DNA of 64,000 nt from DATLLJ01 sp035537875 (GCA_035537875.1 DATLLJ010000070.1:1-64000), one strand, 5' to 3'; positions 35,030 through 43,741 are shown, counted from the stretch's first letter. The notes: a model not told the origin generated them from the sequence alone. A program made the numbers and translations.

Positions 35030-36811
35030 CTAGCTGACGATTCGATAGACGGTCAGCCGCTGACCGGCGGCAATCCGATCGCCGGGGATATTGTTCCAGC
35101 TGCGAATGGCTGCGACCGTGGTCTGGAACAACCGTGCGATCTTGGCGAGCGTGTCGCCGCGCTTGACGGAATAGATGACTCGTTCGCGGGCCGGTTCGCC
35201 TGGAGACGTCTGCGCCCCGACCGGAGTGCTCCGGCTCGCAAGGGCGACGTCAGGGGTTCTCCCGGGGTTGGTGGAAACGGCTTCAACGGTTGCCGACTCG
35301 GTCACCGTCACCGTTGCCGAGAGCGGCGTCGCCCCTCCAGCAGCCATCAACACGGTCGCTTCGCGAGGAACCATCAGCTGTTGTCCGACCGAGACACGGG
35401 CCCGAGCCGACAAGTAATTGGCCTCGGCCAGGTCGTTCCGGCTGACCTTCAGCTTCTTCGCAATCGTCGCAAGTGTGTCGCCGCGCTTGGCCGTGTACCA
35501 GTTCAGCGACGCCAGCTCGACCTCTGGCGCATCGGCCAGCCTCGCCCCGACCTGTCGGCCTTTGCCTGCCGGGACCTTCAGCTCGTACTGGGACTCACGC
35601 ACGGGCGTCGTCCAGCGACGCAGCTCCGGGTTGAGCTCCTGAATTTCGTCGATCGTCGTGTCGGCCCATTCGGCCACGCGTCGCAGATCGACCGGCCGCG
35701 ACAGCATGATAGTTTCGTAGGCGAGGGCCGGCTCCGCCTCGAAATCGAACCCGTACTGGGTCGGATTCCTCGCGATGACAATGGCCGCCAGAATCATCGG
35801 CACGTATTCCCGCGTCTCGCGCGGCAGCAGCCGCGGCTTCGCCGCGAGCTTCCAGAAGTCGTCCACGCGTCCACGCTCCAGCGCGCGCTGCACACGACCC
35901 GGTCCGCCGTTGTACGAGGCGAGAGCGAGGTGCCAGTCGCCTTCGAACATCTGCGCGAGCGTGAGCAGGTACTTGGCCGCGGCCTGCGTCGCTTTCTCAG
36001 GATCCGAGCGTTCGTCGATGAACCAATCCCGCCGCAAACCGTTTTCCGTCCCGGTGCCGGCCATGAACTGCCAGACGCCCCTGGCTTTGGCTCGGGACAG
36101 CGCGTTCGGCTTGAACGCGCTCTCGACGAGCGGCACGTACGCAAGATCGAGGGGAAGGCCCTCCGCACGGAACACGCTCTGAATCATCGGGAGGTACTTG
36201 CCTCCCCGCTTCATCCCTTCCTCGATGAAATCGTGCAGCCGCCCCTGAAACAGCTCGATGTATGCCAGCACACGCTCGTTGAGCGGAATCGGCACATCGT
36301 GGACGATGGACGCGAGATCCGATCGAACCGTGTCCGTCAATTCGGGCGGCGCGGCTGGCGGGCCGAAGGTCGATGTTTCCGCCAGCAGCTGGTCGATCGA
36401 CGCAGCTTCCGATCCTTTCCCGTTGAACCCGTCACCCTCCGCCAGCGCCTTCACTTCATATGCGCTGATCCGGTCGACGATGCGATCGAAATGTTCACGG
36501 ATGCGGGGCTCGCGGCGGGCACCATACGGCGACTCGAGCAGGACGTTGACGGCGCGGTCGAATTCGACTTTGGCGGCGTCGAAATGGCCTTGTTCCAGTT
36601 CGCGTTGACCTGCCAGGAAATGGGCGTTCGAGGTGTCGATCAGGGCGAGTACGGGGTCGGTTGCCGGCACCGGCGGCAACTGCATCGCCTCGAGGGCGAC
36701 GCTGGCGGGAGAGGGGACGACCTCGACGGTCCGGGTCTTTGCTCCGCAGGCGGCAACAAACGGAAGAACCGCAAGCGCGAGTCGGCGTCGCAAAAAGGAA
36801 ACTCGAACCAT
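35030..36811 (-). CDS. mltD: MltD-like lytic transglycosylase lipoprotein with two LysM domains
   Basis: 593 residues from the ATG at 36811, which gives a lipoprotein signal LPFVAAC with lipid-modified Cys22; 70 upstream codons lack any signal. A short TPR-like stretch (about 62-95) is followed by a linker and the SLT domain (about 205-330): catalytic Glu230 in LVESAF, then ARGVWQFM and LASYNGGPGRV. Two LysM peptidoglycan-binding domains sit at about 436-488 (YTAKRGDTL) and 545-593 (YSVKRGDTL). It cleaves glycan strands to 1,6-anhydro-MurNAc products, which the MurQ pathway later in the window could recycle. Confidence 0.93.
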   Translation of the reverse strand: MVRVSFLRRRLALAVLPFVAACGAKTRTVEVVPSPASVALEAMQLPPVPATDPVLALIDTSNAHFLAGQRELEQGHFDAAKVEFDRAVNVLLESPYGARREPRIREHFDRIVDRISAYEVKALAEGDGFNGKGSEAASIDQLLAETSTFGPPAAPPELTDTVRSDLASIVHDVPIPLNERVLAYIELFQGRLHDFIEEGMKRGGKYLPMIQSVFRAEGLPLDLAYVPLVESAFKPNALSRAKARGVWQFMAGTGTENGLRRDWFIDERSDPEKATQAAAKYLLTLAQMFEGDWHLALASYNGGPGRVQRALERGRVDDFWKLAAKPRLLPRETREYVPMILAAIVIARNPTQYGFDFEAEPALAYETIMLSRPVDLRRVAEWADTTIDEIQELNPELRRWTTPVRESQYELKVPAGKGRQVGARLADAPEVELASLNWYTAKRGDTLATIAKKLKVSRNDLAEANYLSARARVSVGQQLMVPREATVLMAAGGATPLSATVTVTESATVEAVSTNPGRTPDVALASRSTPVGAQTSPGEPARERVIYSVKRGDTLAKIARLFQTTVAAIRSWNNIPGDRIAAGQRLTVYRIVS

Positions 36812-37024
36812 CCGGGCGCTCCGCGAGCGGCTCAGTGAGCCGCATCGTAAGTCGCCCCCACTGCGGGGGCACACCGTGTTCATCACGCGGGGAGGGCTCG
36901 GCGCCCCCGCTCCATGGTCGCCAGCCAGTCTATAACGCTGACGTCGCAAGGTCAACAGTAAGTCCATGGGGCTCAGTAATAAGGGGAAAAAATGATCACT
37001 GTAGCCCGGGGACTTGGGCACGCA

Positions 37025-38812
37025 TCAGCCGCGCCATGGGGGGGTCCGGAACACCCGATGCTGTTCGGCCAGCTCCCGAGCCGACGGGGTGACGATGGCC
37101 CGCTCCGACACCAAAAGCGTTCGGCCGGCCTGAATCGCCTGACGCACATCCTCTTCACATATGAACTCGAGTGGCGTCGGCGAGGGATCAGCCGGTTCAT
37201 CCTGCTTGAGGGCACCCGGCCCCACCATCGCCGGAGACGGGGGATCGGATACAGCAGCCGGGGAGGCCGCGCCAGTCGACCGGGCAGTCGGATCGGACCG
37301 ATAGCCTCGCAACCCCAGAAATTCATCGATGCGCCGCGACAGCACCTTGGGGTTGATGCCCGCGGGTCTGGCCAGAACTGCCGCGGAGGGCGAACCTGTC
37401 GGTTCTGACTTCGAGTCGGCCATGCGCAAAAGGCTTGCGGCCGGGGTGATCTCGTAGGCCAGCCGTTTGATGTTCAACAGGTGGCGGGGAGAGATGTTAT
37501 CCGACGTGATGTTGCCACCGTAGCCGCCGCATCCAAGCGTCATCGCCGGATCAAGTCCCGTCGTGAGGCCAATCGAGCCGAGCGTCGTCGGCGTATTGAC
37601 GCAGATCCGGAAAGCCGGCTTCTTGAGGCCGAATTCGAGTATCACCCGGTCGTTCTGGGAGTGAATGGACATGGTGTGTCCCATCCCCCCGTACCGCAGA
37701 ATTTCCTTGCACCGTTCGCACCCTTCACGCCAGTCGCTGACCACATAGAAAGAGAGCACGGGACAGAGCTTCTCGATCGACAACGGATAATCCCGGCCGA
37801 CACCCTGGAGCTCCGCAAGCAGCACCCGCGTCTCCTCGGGTGCGTTTACGCCGCACTTCGTGGCGATGAACGCTGCGGTTTTGCCGACGAGGGCCGGGTT
37901 CGGCAACCGTTGAGGTGTGACGAGCAGCCGGGCAACGGCGTCCATTTCGGCCGTGTTCATGAAGTAACCGCCCTGGGTTCGGAACTCGCGCCGGACCTCC
38001 TCGGCAATCGCTTCGTCCACGACCACGGAGTTCTCGGACGAACAGAGCACACCGTTGTCGAACGTCTTCCCCGTAATGATGTCGCTGACGGCCTTCTTGA
38101 CGTTGGCGCTCCGCTCGATGTACGCGGGGGCATTCCCCGGTCCGACGCCGTAAGCGGGCTTGCCGGCGCTGTACGCTGCCCGCACGAGACCGAGGCCACC
38201 CGTCGCCAGAATGACGGCCACGTCACGGTGCTTCATCAGCTCGTTCGTCCCTTCCAGCGAGACCGTCGTCATCCAGTTGATCGCTCCGTCCGGGGCGCCG
38301 GCACGGCGGGCGGCCTCGTTCATCACCTCGGCGACCCGCGTGATGCACTTCACGGCAGCGGGGTGGGGACTGAGCACGATGCTGCATCGCGCCTTCAGCG
38401 CGATGAGGATCTTGTAGATAGCGGTCGAGGTGGGGTTGGTGGACGGGACAATCGCGGCGACGACGCCGAAGGGCTCCGCGATATCCAGGACGCGTGTGTC
38501 GTCATGATGGGCGATGACGCCAACCGTCTTCATCGGCCGGATGAAGGCGTGAACCTTCTGTGACGAGAACAGATTCTTGCGAATCTTGTCCGCGACCAGA
38601 CCATAGCCCGTTTCCTCGACGGCGAGCCGGGCAAACGCTTCAGCCTGGGCCGAGGCCGCGTCGGCCATTGCGTCGACGATGGTGTCGATGCGCTCCTGGC
38701 TGAACTCCGCAAGTTCGAGCCACGCTTGCTTGGCGCGACGTGCCAGGGCGCGTGCTTCGGCAATCGAGGTGAGATCGCGATCGGGTGGGGGAGCAGGCTC
38801 AGCCACGTTCAC
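37025..38812 (-). CDS. Microcompartment-type CoA-acylating aldehyde dehydrogenase with long C-terminal extension
   Basis: 595 residues. Residues ~15-465 are a PduP/EutE/AdhE-N type dehydrogenase that turns an aldehyde into acyl-CoA with NAD. Catalytic Cys257 lies in GVLCSSENSVVV; TNPTSTAIYK and GGYGGNITSDNISP are family landmarks. Residues ~466-595 are extra: an amphipathic segment INPKVLSRRIDEFLG (487-501), a Pro/Ser/Ala-rich linker (505-548), then FICEEDVRQAIQAGR and IVTPSARELAEQHRVF. Amphipathic tails of this sort act as encapsulation peptides in other microcompartment enzymes. It starts 51 bp after the BMC-H gene and is transcribed with it. The GTG start at 38812 is tentative; another GTG lies two codons on. 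Confidence 0.88.
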   Translation of the reverse strand: MNVAEPAPPPDRDLTSIAEARALARRAKQAWLELAEFSQERIDTIVDAMADAASAQAEAFARLAVEETGYGLVADKIRKNLFSSQKVHAFIRPMKTVGVIAHHDDTRVLDIAEPFGVVAAIVPSTNPTSTAIYKILIALKARCSIVLSPHPAAVKCITRVAEVMNEAARRAGAPDGAINWMTTVSLEGTNELMKHRDVAVILATGGLGLVRAAYSAGKPAYGVGPGNAPAYIERSANVKKAVSDIITGKTFDNGVLCSSENSVVVDEAIAEEVRREFRTQGGYFMNTAEMDAVARLLVTPQRLPNPALVGKTAAFIATKCGVNAPEETRVLLAELQGVGRDYPLSIEKLCPVLSFYVVSDWREGCERCKEILRYGGMGHTMSIHSQNDRVILEFGLKKPAFRICVNTPTTLGSIGLTTGLDPAMTLGCGGYGGNITSDNISPRHLLNIKRLAYEITPAASLLRMADSKSEPTGSPSAAVLARPAGINPKVLSRRIDEFLGLRGYRSDPTARSTGAASPAAVSDPPSPAMVGPGALKQDEPADPSPTPLEFICEEDVRQAIQAGRTLLVSERAIVTPSARELAEQHRVFRTPPWRG

Positions 38813-38863
38813 CAGACACCAGACGCGCCGCGAAGTCCCTGGAGACCCGGACGCGATGCAACG

Positions 38864-39148
38864 CTAACTCCCCTTTGGAAGGATCCGTTCCACTTCCGCA
38901 TGAGGCCGCGGGATGACATGCACGGACACGAGCTCGCCGACCCGTCGGGCGGCCGCGGCGCCGGCATCGGTGGCCGCTTTCACCGCTCCGACATCGCCCC
39001 GAACGAGCACCGTTACGTAACCGGCGCCAATATATTCCTTGCCGATCAAGGTGACGTTGGCAGCCTTGACCATCGCATCGGCCGCTTCGACCGATCCGAT
39101 GAGTCCGATGGTTTCGACCATTCCCAGTGCTTCGGAGGAGATTGCCAC
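38864..39148 (-). CDS. BMC-H hexameric microcompartment shell protein
   Basis: 94 residues from a GTG at 39148. This start is fixed by GGGAG 5 bp upstream and by the normal BMC-H length; an ATG far upstream would add 36 unlikely residues, and an internal ATG would cut off the conserved SSEALG. It carries one BMC domain: EALGMVETIG at the N-terminus, EAADAMVKAANV, the pore loop KEYIGAGYV (37-45), VRGDVGAVKAATDAG and VIPRPHAEVE. Hexamers of such proteins tile the flat faces of the shell. Its only co-transcribed partner here is the aldehyde dehydrogenase; no BMC-P, BMC-T or PduL gene is in the window. Confidence 0.95.
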   Translation of the reverse strand: MAISSEALGMVETIGLIGSVEAADAMVKAANVTLIGKEYIGAGYVTVLVRGDVGAVKAATDAGAAAARRVGELVSVHVIPRPHAEVERILPKGS

Positions 39149-39179
39149 TTGTGCTCCCAAGGCGGCGCGTTCGCGCGGA

Positions 39180-39208
39180 ACTCTAACAGATTGCGGGAGA
39201 TGCGACAA
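39180..39208 (-). promoter_or_regulatory. Candidate sigma70-type promoter of the BMC operon
   Basis: On the minus strand, TTGTCG (39208-39203) and TAGAGT (39185-39180) are separated by exactly 17 bp. Transcription would start near 39173, about 25 bases before the GTG of the shell gene. No operator-like palindrome is evident. Confidence 0.5.
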
Positions 39209-39220
39209 CTGAACTATCAT
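39191..39220 (+). promoter_or_regulatory. Candidate promoter of the lipoprotein gene, overlapping the BMC promoter
   Basis: TTGCGG (39191-39196), an 18-bp spacer, then TATCAT (39215-39220), pointing right toward the ATG at 39259. It overlaps the BMC promoter on the other strand by 18 bp, so the two could interfere with each other. Confidence 0.4.
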
Positions 39221-39258
39221 CCCGCACGCGACGAAACCGTTTCCCGGTGAGCACACCC

Positions 39259-40149
39259 ATGCGCTATCAATCCATCTGCGCAGCCCTAATCGGTCTCGGC
39301 CTGACGGCCTTGACCTCCGCTGCCTGCAGCCGCGAGGCGCCGCCGACCCCGCCGGTCGCCACGCCGTCGATCAGCCTGAGCCGTGATCGCGCCCCGCTCG
39401 GCAGTCCACTCGACATCACTTACAAGTTCGTCGTCGCGGGCGATGCCGCTTTCACGGAAGACTACCGCGTCATGCTCCACGTCGTCGACGCGGACGACGA
39501 ACTGATGTGGACCGACGATCACGATCCGCCCACGCCCACCACGCAGTGGAAGCCGGGTCAGACCATCGAGTACACGCGGACGGTGTTCGTCCCGATTTAT
39601 CCGTACGTCGGCGAAGCGTCGCTGCACATCGGGATGTACTCTCCGAGGTCGCAGATTCGCCTGACCCTGCAGGGTGAAGACGTGGGGCAGCGGGCTTATC
39701 GTGCGGGTCGCCTGCAGCTTCAGCCGCAGAGCGAGAACGTGTTCACGATTTTCAAAGAAGGGTGGCACCCGGCCGAAGTCGCCGAGCACAACGCGTCGGT
39801 GCAGTGGCAGTGGACCAAGAAGCAGGCGACCCTGGCGTTCAAGAACCCGCAAAAAGACGCCACGTTCTATCTCAGCCTCGATAATCCGGGTGGCGTGTTC
39901 AACGAGAATCAGCAGGTCACCGTCAGCCTCAACAATGCCGTCGTGGATCAGTTCGAGGTCACGCCCAGGAACGAGCTGCTTCGCCGTATCCCTCTGAAGG
40001 CCGATCAAATGGGCGCCGGAGAGATGTCCGAGCTGCAGGTCACCGTGGACAAGACGTTCGTGCCGATGCAGATTCCCGGCGCAGGCAGCAAGGATCCGCG
40101 CGAGCTCGGTGTCCGCGTGTTCCATGCGTTCATTCAGCCGGCGAGCTAG
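39259..40149 (+). CDS. Lipoprotein with beta-sandwich domains, function unknown
   Basis: 296 residues from the ATG at 39259, chosen because GGTGAG lies 7 bp upstream; a GTG four codons earlier has no ribosome site. Lipobox LTSAAC gives a lipid-modified Cys near residue 23. The first half is an Ig-like beta domain (APLGSPLDITYKFVV), the second another beta domain (FYLSLDNPGGVFNENQQV, then LNNAVVDQFEV). No catalytic motif. Its end overlaps the start of a GT-C type membrane protein, so it may help present or bind the glycan that enzyme makes. I do not recognise a named family. Confidence 0.7.
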   Translation: MRYQSICAALIGLGLTALTSAACSREAPPTPPVATPSISLSRDRAPLGSPLDITYKFVVAGDAAFTEDYRVMLHVVDADDELMWTDDHDPPTPTTQWKPGQTIEYTRTVFVPIYPYVGEASLHIGMYSPRSQIRLTLQGEDVGQRAYRAGRLQLQPQSENVFTIFKEGWHPAEVAEHNASVQWQWTKKQATLAFKNPQKDATFYLSLDNPGGVFNENQQVTVSLNNAVVDQFEVTPRNELLRRIPLKADQMGAGEMSELQVTVDKTFVPMQIPGAGSKDPRELGVRVFHAFIQPAS

Positions 40150-41755
40150 CGTCCGCCGGATTCTTCAGCTCCTGCTCATCGCGGCGCTCGTGCTCCTGAG
40201 CCGGGCGCCGTTTCTCCTTCGTGGCGAACGCTTCTTCGATTCCGATGAGGCCGTCGAAGGGTTGATGGCTCGGCATGTGCTCGACGGCGAGTTTCCCGTA
40301 TTTCTCTGGGGGCAGCGTTACAAGGGAGTCCCCGAGATCTACCTGACGGCTGCCGTGTTCGCGGTCACAGGTTCGAGCGTCATCGCTCTCAAGAGCGTCA
40401 CGCTGGCGTGCTACGCGCTGTTCGTCTGCCTGCAGTTCGTGCTCGTGACCAGACTGTTCTCGAAGGGCATTGCCTGGCTGGCCACAGCGTTCCTGATTGC
40501 TGGCCCGCCGTCACTGGTGTTCTGGAGTCTGAGCGCGAGCGCCGAAGTGGTGATGACGATGCTGGCAGGCACGGTGATGTGCCTGGGTGTCGACTTCTGG
40601 CGCAGGACGGGGTCTCGCAGGGCATTCGCGGCGGCAGCCGTTTCGGCGGGATTCGGGCTCTGGGTTCACCAGTACATTCTCTATTACTGGATCGCGCTCG
40701 GGATGGCGGTGTGGCACTGGCTCCCGCAGCGCCAACAGATCCTGCGCCGCCTATTGGCGAACAGAGAGGGCCCAGGGTGGCTGCGTTTGACCATCGGTCT
40801 TCTCGCAGCCGCCGGCGGAGCCTACGTCGCGCTGGGGATTCTGGCGTTCGTCAGCGGGGGGGGCGACCTGGTGGTCGTCGGCGTGCCGATCAGCATTCGA
40901 CACGCGCAGAAACTGTGGTACATCGCTGCAGGGCTTGCGCTGCTGGCCGCAGGAGCGCGCATTTTGCTGCTCGCCAGTCGCGCGAACTGGGAAAGCGCTT
41001 CGCTCGTGTACACGGCTGCCGCGGGGTTTGCGATCGGATACGCGCCTGCCCTGATTGCTCATGCCACGGGCGGGGGGGCACCGCCGATCGGACGCGCGGA
41101 TCTGGCTGGCGTCGCCGCTTCCATCTCGCCCATGGCGCGCGAGGTCGTCCCGATTGTGCTGGGCTTCAAGGGTCCGGACACATCGTGGCTGGGCATTCCG
41201 GCGTGGGTGGGGTTTGGCCTCGCCCTGATCGCCGGCGCGTCTCTGACGGCGGTGGAGGACCGACCCTTCACGCCGTTCTTCCACTACCTCGTGTTCTCGA
41301 CGCCGCTGATCTTCCTATTGAGTGGCGCCTTCGCGGACGCGCAGTCCTACCGCTACCTGATGCCGACCTGGGGCGCTCTGGCTGTTGTCTTCGCCGTCGG
41401 CGTCTGGTGGATCTTTCAGCGGAGCCGCGTCGCCGGCGGCGTCGCGCTCGTGGCGACGGTCGCGATCTTCGGACTGCAGCAGCGTGCCTGGTACGGCCAG
41501 CTTGCTCCCGATGTGCAATCACGTGAACTCATCGCCTGTCTCGACAAGGCAGGTGTACGCGTGGCCTCTGCGGACTACTGGCTCAGTTACAAGCTCACGT
41601 TTCTCGCCAACGAACGCCTCGTCGTTGCACCTGAAGGCTCAATCGATCGCTATCCTGCATATACGGCGCTGGTGCAGTCGCATCCGGGAGCGCCGAAAAT
41701 CCCTGATAAAATGATGGGGCTGCCGTGCATCCCGGATACATCGTCGTTCCGTTGA
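40124..41755 (+). CDS. Polytopic membrane glycosyltransferase-like protein, paralog of the one at 25787
   Basis: 543 residues with about eleven hydrophobic helices. The first loop reads FFDSDEAVEGLMARH, then LWGQRYKGVPEIYLT, matching the loop of the protein at 25787 (DFDSDQAIVGLMAKH...FYGQNYMLG). That loop holds the catalytic acidic residues in GT-C enzymes of the ArnT/PMT type. Near the C-terminus both also share a stretch with ANYWDAY / ADYWLSY and SNERVIV / ANERLVV, so the homology spans the whole chain. The ATG at 40124 lies inside the lipoprotein gene; a GTG at 40109 is possible. It overlaps the next gene by 31 bp. Confidence 0.75.
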   Translation: MRSFSRRASVRRILQLLLIAALVLLSRAPFLLRGERFFDSDEAVEGLMARHVLDGEFPVFLWGQRYKGVPEIYLTAAVFAVTGSSVIALKSVTLACYALFVCLQFVLVTRLFSKGIAWLATAFLIAGPPSLVFWSLSASAEVVMTMLAGTVMCLGVDFWRRTGSRRAFAAAAVSAGFGLWVHQYILYYWIALGMAVWHWLPQRQQILRRLLANREGPGWLRLTIGLLAAAGGAYVALGILAFVSGGGDLVVVGVPISIRHAQKLWYIAAGLALLAAGARILLLASRANWESASLVYTAAAGFAIGYAPALIAHATGGGAPPIGRADLAGVAASISPMAREVVPIVLGFKGPDTSWLGIPAWVGFGLALIAGASLTAVEDRPFTPFFHYLVFSTPLIFLLSGAFADAQSYRYLMPTWGALAVVFAVGVWWIFQRSRVAGGVALVATVAIFGLQQRAWYGQLAPDVQSRELIACLDKAGVRVASADYWLSYKLTFLANERLVVAPEGSIDRYPAYTALVQSHPGAPKIPDKMMGLPCIPDTSSFR

Positions 41756-42399
41756 GCCTCGTCACCCTGGCGGTGAGTGTGGTCCCGGCGCGCGCCGAGC
41801 TCGTGTACTTTTCGACGGGGCGCACGTTGTCGGTCAAGAGTCACCGAATCGAAGGGAACGCCCTGGTTCTGACGCTGCGCAGCGGATCGGAAGTCGTGTG
41901 CGAGCCGGGGCTGATTACGCGAATTGCGCCGGACGAGGTGCCCTACCCGGAGCCGGAGCCCGAGGAACCAGCGCCTGACCAAGCGGCCGCCACTTCAGAC
42001 GAGGGGGGTGCTCGGTCGGACGGCGCTGCTCGATACCACGACATCATCGAGCGGGTGTCGGCCCAACAAGGGGTCGATGCGCGCCTGATTCACGCCGTCA
42101 TCGAAGTCGAATCCGGCTACCAGCCACGTGCCCGTTCGGCAAAGGGCGCCATGGGGTTGATGCAATTGATGCCGGCCACGGCTCGTCAGTATGCCGTGAG
42201 GAACCCGTACGATCCGACCTCCAACATCGAAGCGGGGACGCGACACCTCAAGTCGCTCCTGGGACGATTTCCGACCGCACTCGCCCTGGCGGCCTACAAC
42301 GCCGGTGACGCAGCCGTCGAGCGTTTCGGGGGCATCCCGCCGTTTGCAGAGACGCGCAACTACGTCTCGCGCATCCTGCGAATCATCGGCGGCTACTGA
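41725..42399 (+). CDS. Small secreted lytic transglycosylase
   Basis: 224 residues from a GTG inside the 3' end of the previous gene. A signal peptide ends near PARAEL (residue 24). A short N-terminal beta region (about 25-70) and an acidic Pro/Glu-rich linker lead to an SLT domain (about 100-220): catalytic Glu129 in IEVESGYQP, then AMGLMQLMP and LALAAYNAG. It cuts peptidoglycan glycan strands. Placed just before the pilus locus, it may open the wall for pilus assembly, a common arrangement, but it has its own reading direction and a 114-bp gap before pilC. Confidence 0.9.
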   Translation: MHPGYIVVPLSLVTLAVSVVPARAELVYFSTGRTLSVKSHRIEGNALVLTLRSGSEVVCEPGLITRIAPDEVPYPEPEPEEPAPDQAAATSDEGGARSDGAARYHDIIERVSAQQGVDARLIHAVIEVESGYQPRARSAKGAMGLMQLMPATARQYAVRNPYDPTSNIEAGTRHLKSLLGRFPTALALAAYNAGDAAVERFGGIPPFAETRNYVSRILRIIGGY

Positions 42400-42470
42400 C
42401 CCCGTTCGTTTTCCGACCAGCCAATTCGGGCGCCGCCGCGGTCTAACCATTCAGGCGCGCACGCGCGTGC

Positions 42471-42479
42471 TGGTATAAT
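42471..42479 (+). promoter_or_regulatory. Extended -10 promoter of the pilus operon
   Basis: TGGTATAAT is a perfect extended -10 element (TGn plus TATAAT). The start site would be near 42486, right at the GAGGGG ribosome site (42483-42488), so the leader is very short. No -35 is needed for this promoter type, and none is obvious. Confidence 0.6.
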
Positions 42480-42493
42480 TTCGAGGGGCATTA

Positions 42494-42517
42494 ATGTCCT
42501 CGCAGACAATCATTTGA
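42494..42517 (+). CDS. Seven-codon upstream ORF coupled to pilC
   Basis: GAGGGG (42483-42488) is well placed for ATG 42494, which opens a seven-codon frame (MSSQTII) ending in TGA 42515-42517. That stop overlaps the TTG start of pilC (TTGA, 42514-42517). pilC itself has no other ribosome site, so its translation probably depends on ribosomes finishing this small frame. A sequencing error joining the two frames is an alternative. Confidence 0.45.
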   Translation: MSSQTII

Positions 42518-43728
42518 GCCTGGAATTTCGCTGCCGGATCGCCTCGCCAAACGGGGAAATCATCGAAGGCGTGTACGTCGCCGAGAGCGCGGCCAAGCTG
42601 CGTCGAGAGCTCGAAGACAAAGGCCTCTACGTGCTCTCCATGCATGCGAAGGGAGCCGTTGCGGGGATCTCGCTTCCAATGCCGGGATCCCGGCGGGTGT
42701 CGAACCGGGAATTCCTCGTTTTCAACCAGGAGCTGGCCACCCTGCTCAAGGCCGGGATGCCGCTCGTGCAATCGCTCGATCTGTTGAAGCGGCGCGTGAC
42801 GTCGGCTGTTTTCCGGTCGGTCCTCGACGACGTCCACGAGCAGGTGCGCTCGGGGGCCGCCCTCTCTGACGCGTTCGCCGCGCAGGGTGAACTCTTTCCG
42901 CGTGTCTACACCGCCTCCCTGCTGGCGGGCGAGCGCAGCGGCAATCTGGATGCCGTCCTGCGCCGATATGTTGACTATGCGAAGGTCATCGCCACGCTGA
43001 AGCGCAAGATCGTGTCGGCGCTGGTGTACCCGGCGATCCTGATTGTGTTTTCGCTCGTGCTCGTGTCCATCATCGTGCTCAACGTCGTGCCGGCTTTCGC
43101 CGACTTCTATGCCGGGTTCGGAGCCGAGCTGCCGCTCGCGACCCGCGTCATCATGCAGATATCGGCATTCGTGCGCGCGCAGTTCGTGTGGGTGATTCTG
43201 GGGCTGGTCGTCCTCGGTGCCAGCTTCGCCTTCTGGATTCGACAGGCGGGCGAGCAGGCGCGGTTCGACCATTTGACGCTCCGCCTGCCCGGGCTGGGGC
43301 CGGTGGCTCGGAAGTTCGGAACATCCCAGATGGCCCGGACGCTCGCCACGCTCCTCGGCGGCGGCCTTCCGCTCGTCAATGCGCTCGACATCGCCGCCCG
43401 GTCTGTCGGTAACCGCTACCTCGCCGGTCAGCTCGACATCGTCGCGGCGCGCGTTCGCGAGGGCCAGTCCTTCGCCGCCGCCCTCGATGCGCGCAGAGCT
43501 TTCCCGGACGTCGCCGTGAAGATGGCCGAAGTCGGCGAAGCCACGGGTGCGCTCCAGGAGATGTTGAACACCGTGGCCGACTTCTTCGACGAGGAGATCT
43601 CGACGCACCTCGAACGTTTCGTGACGCTGGTCGAACCGGTCCTCCTCATCATCATGGGCATCGTGATCGCGGGGTTGCTCCTTGCGCTTTATATGCCGCT
43701 GTTCCAGCTGAGCTCGGTGCTCTCGTAG
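42514..43728 (+). CDS. pilC: Type IV pilus / type II secretion inner-membrane platform protein (PilC/GspF)
   Basis: 404 residues, the usual length. Two repeated GspF domains (about 65-190 and 270-390), each with ExAxLLxxGMPLxxSLDLL or a similar helix, and three membrane helices (about 165-190, 220-240, 370-395). It forms the inner-membrane base turned by the PilB ATPase. The start is a TTG, chosen because MSLEFRCRI matches the family N-terminus (an F/Y-x-C/Y-x-A pattern) and no in-frame ATG precedes it. PilB follows 13 bp downstream. Confidence 0.93.
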   Translation: MSLEFRCRIASPNGEIIEGVYVAESAAKLRRELEDKGLYVLSMHAKGAVAGISLPMPGSRRVSNREFLVFNQELATLLKAGMPLVQSLDLLKRRVTSAVFRSVLDDVHEQVRSGAALSDAFAAQGELFPRVYTASLLAGERSGNLDAVLRRYVDYAKVIATLKRKIVSALVYPAILIVFSLVLVSIIVLNVVPAFADFYAGFGAELPLATRVIMQISAFVRAQFVWVILGLVVLGASFAFWIRQAGEQARFDHLTLRLPGLGPVARKFGTSQMARTLATLLGGGLPLVNALDIAARSVGNRYLAGQLDIVAARVREGQSFAAALDARRAFPDVAVKMAEVGEATGALQEMLNTVADFFDEEISTHLERFVTLVEPVLLIIMGIVIAGLLLALYMPLFQLSSVLS

Positions 43729-43741
43729 AAAACAGGGTTTC

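Noticed and set aside
34895..36838. 647-residue open frame on the plus strand opposite the LysM transglycosylase
   Set aside because: It mirrors the mltD gene, has no signal, domain or ribosome site, and its composition (Arg, Asp, Gly, His-rich) is typical of antisense frames in GC-rich genes.
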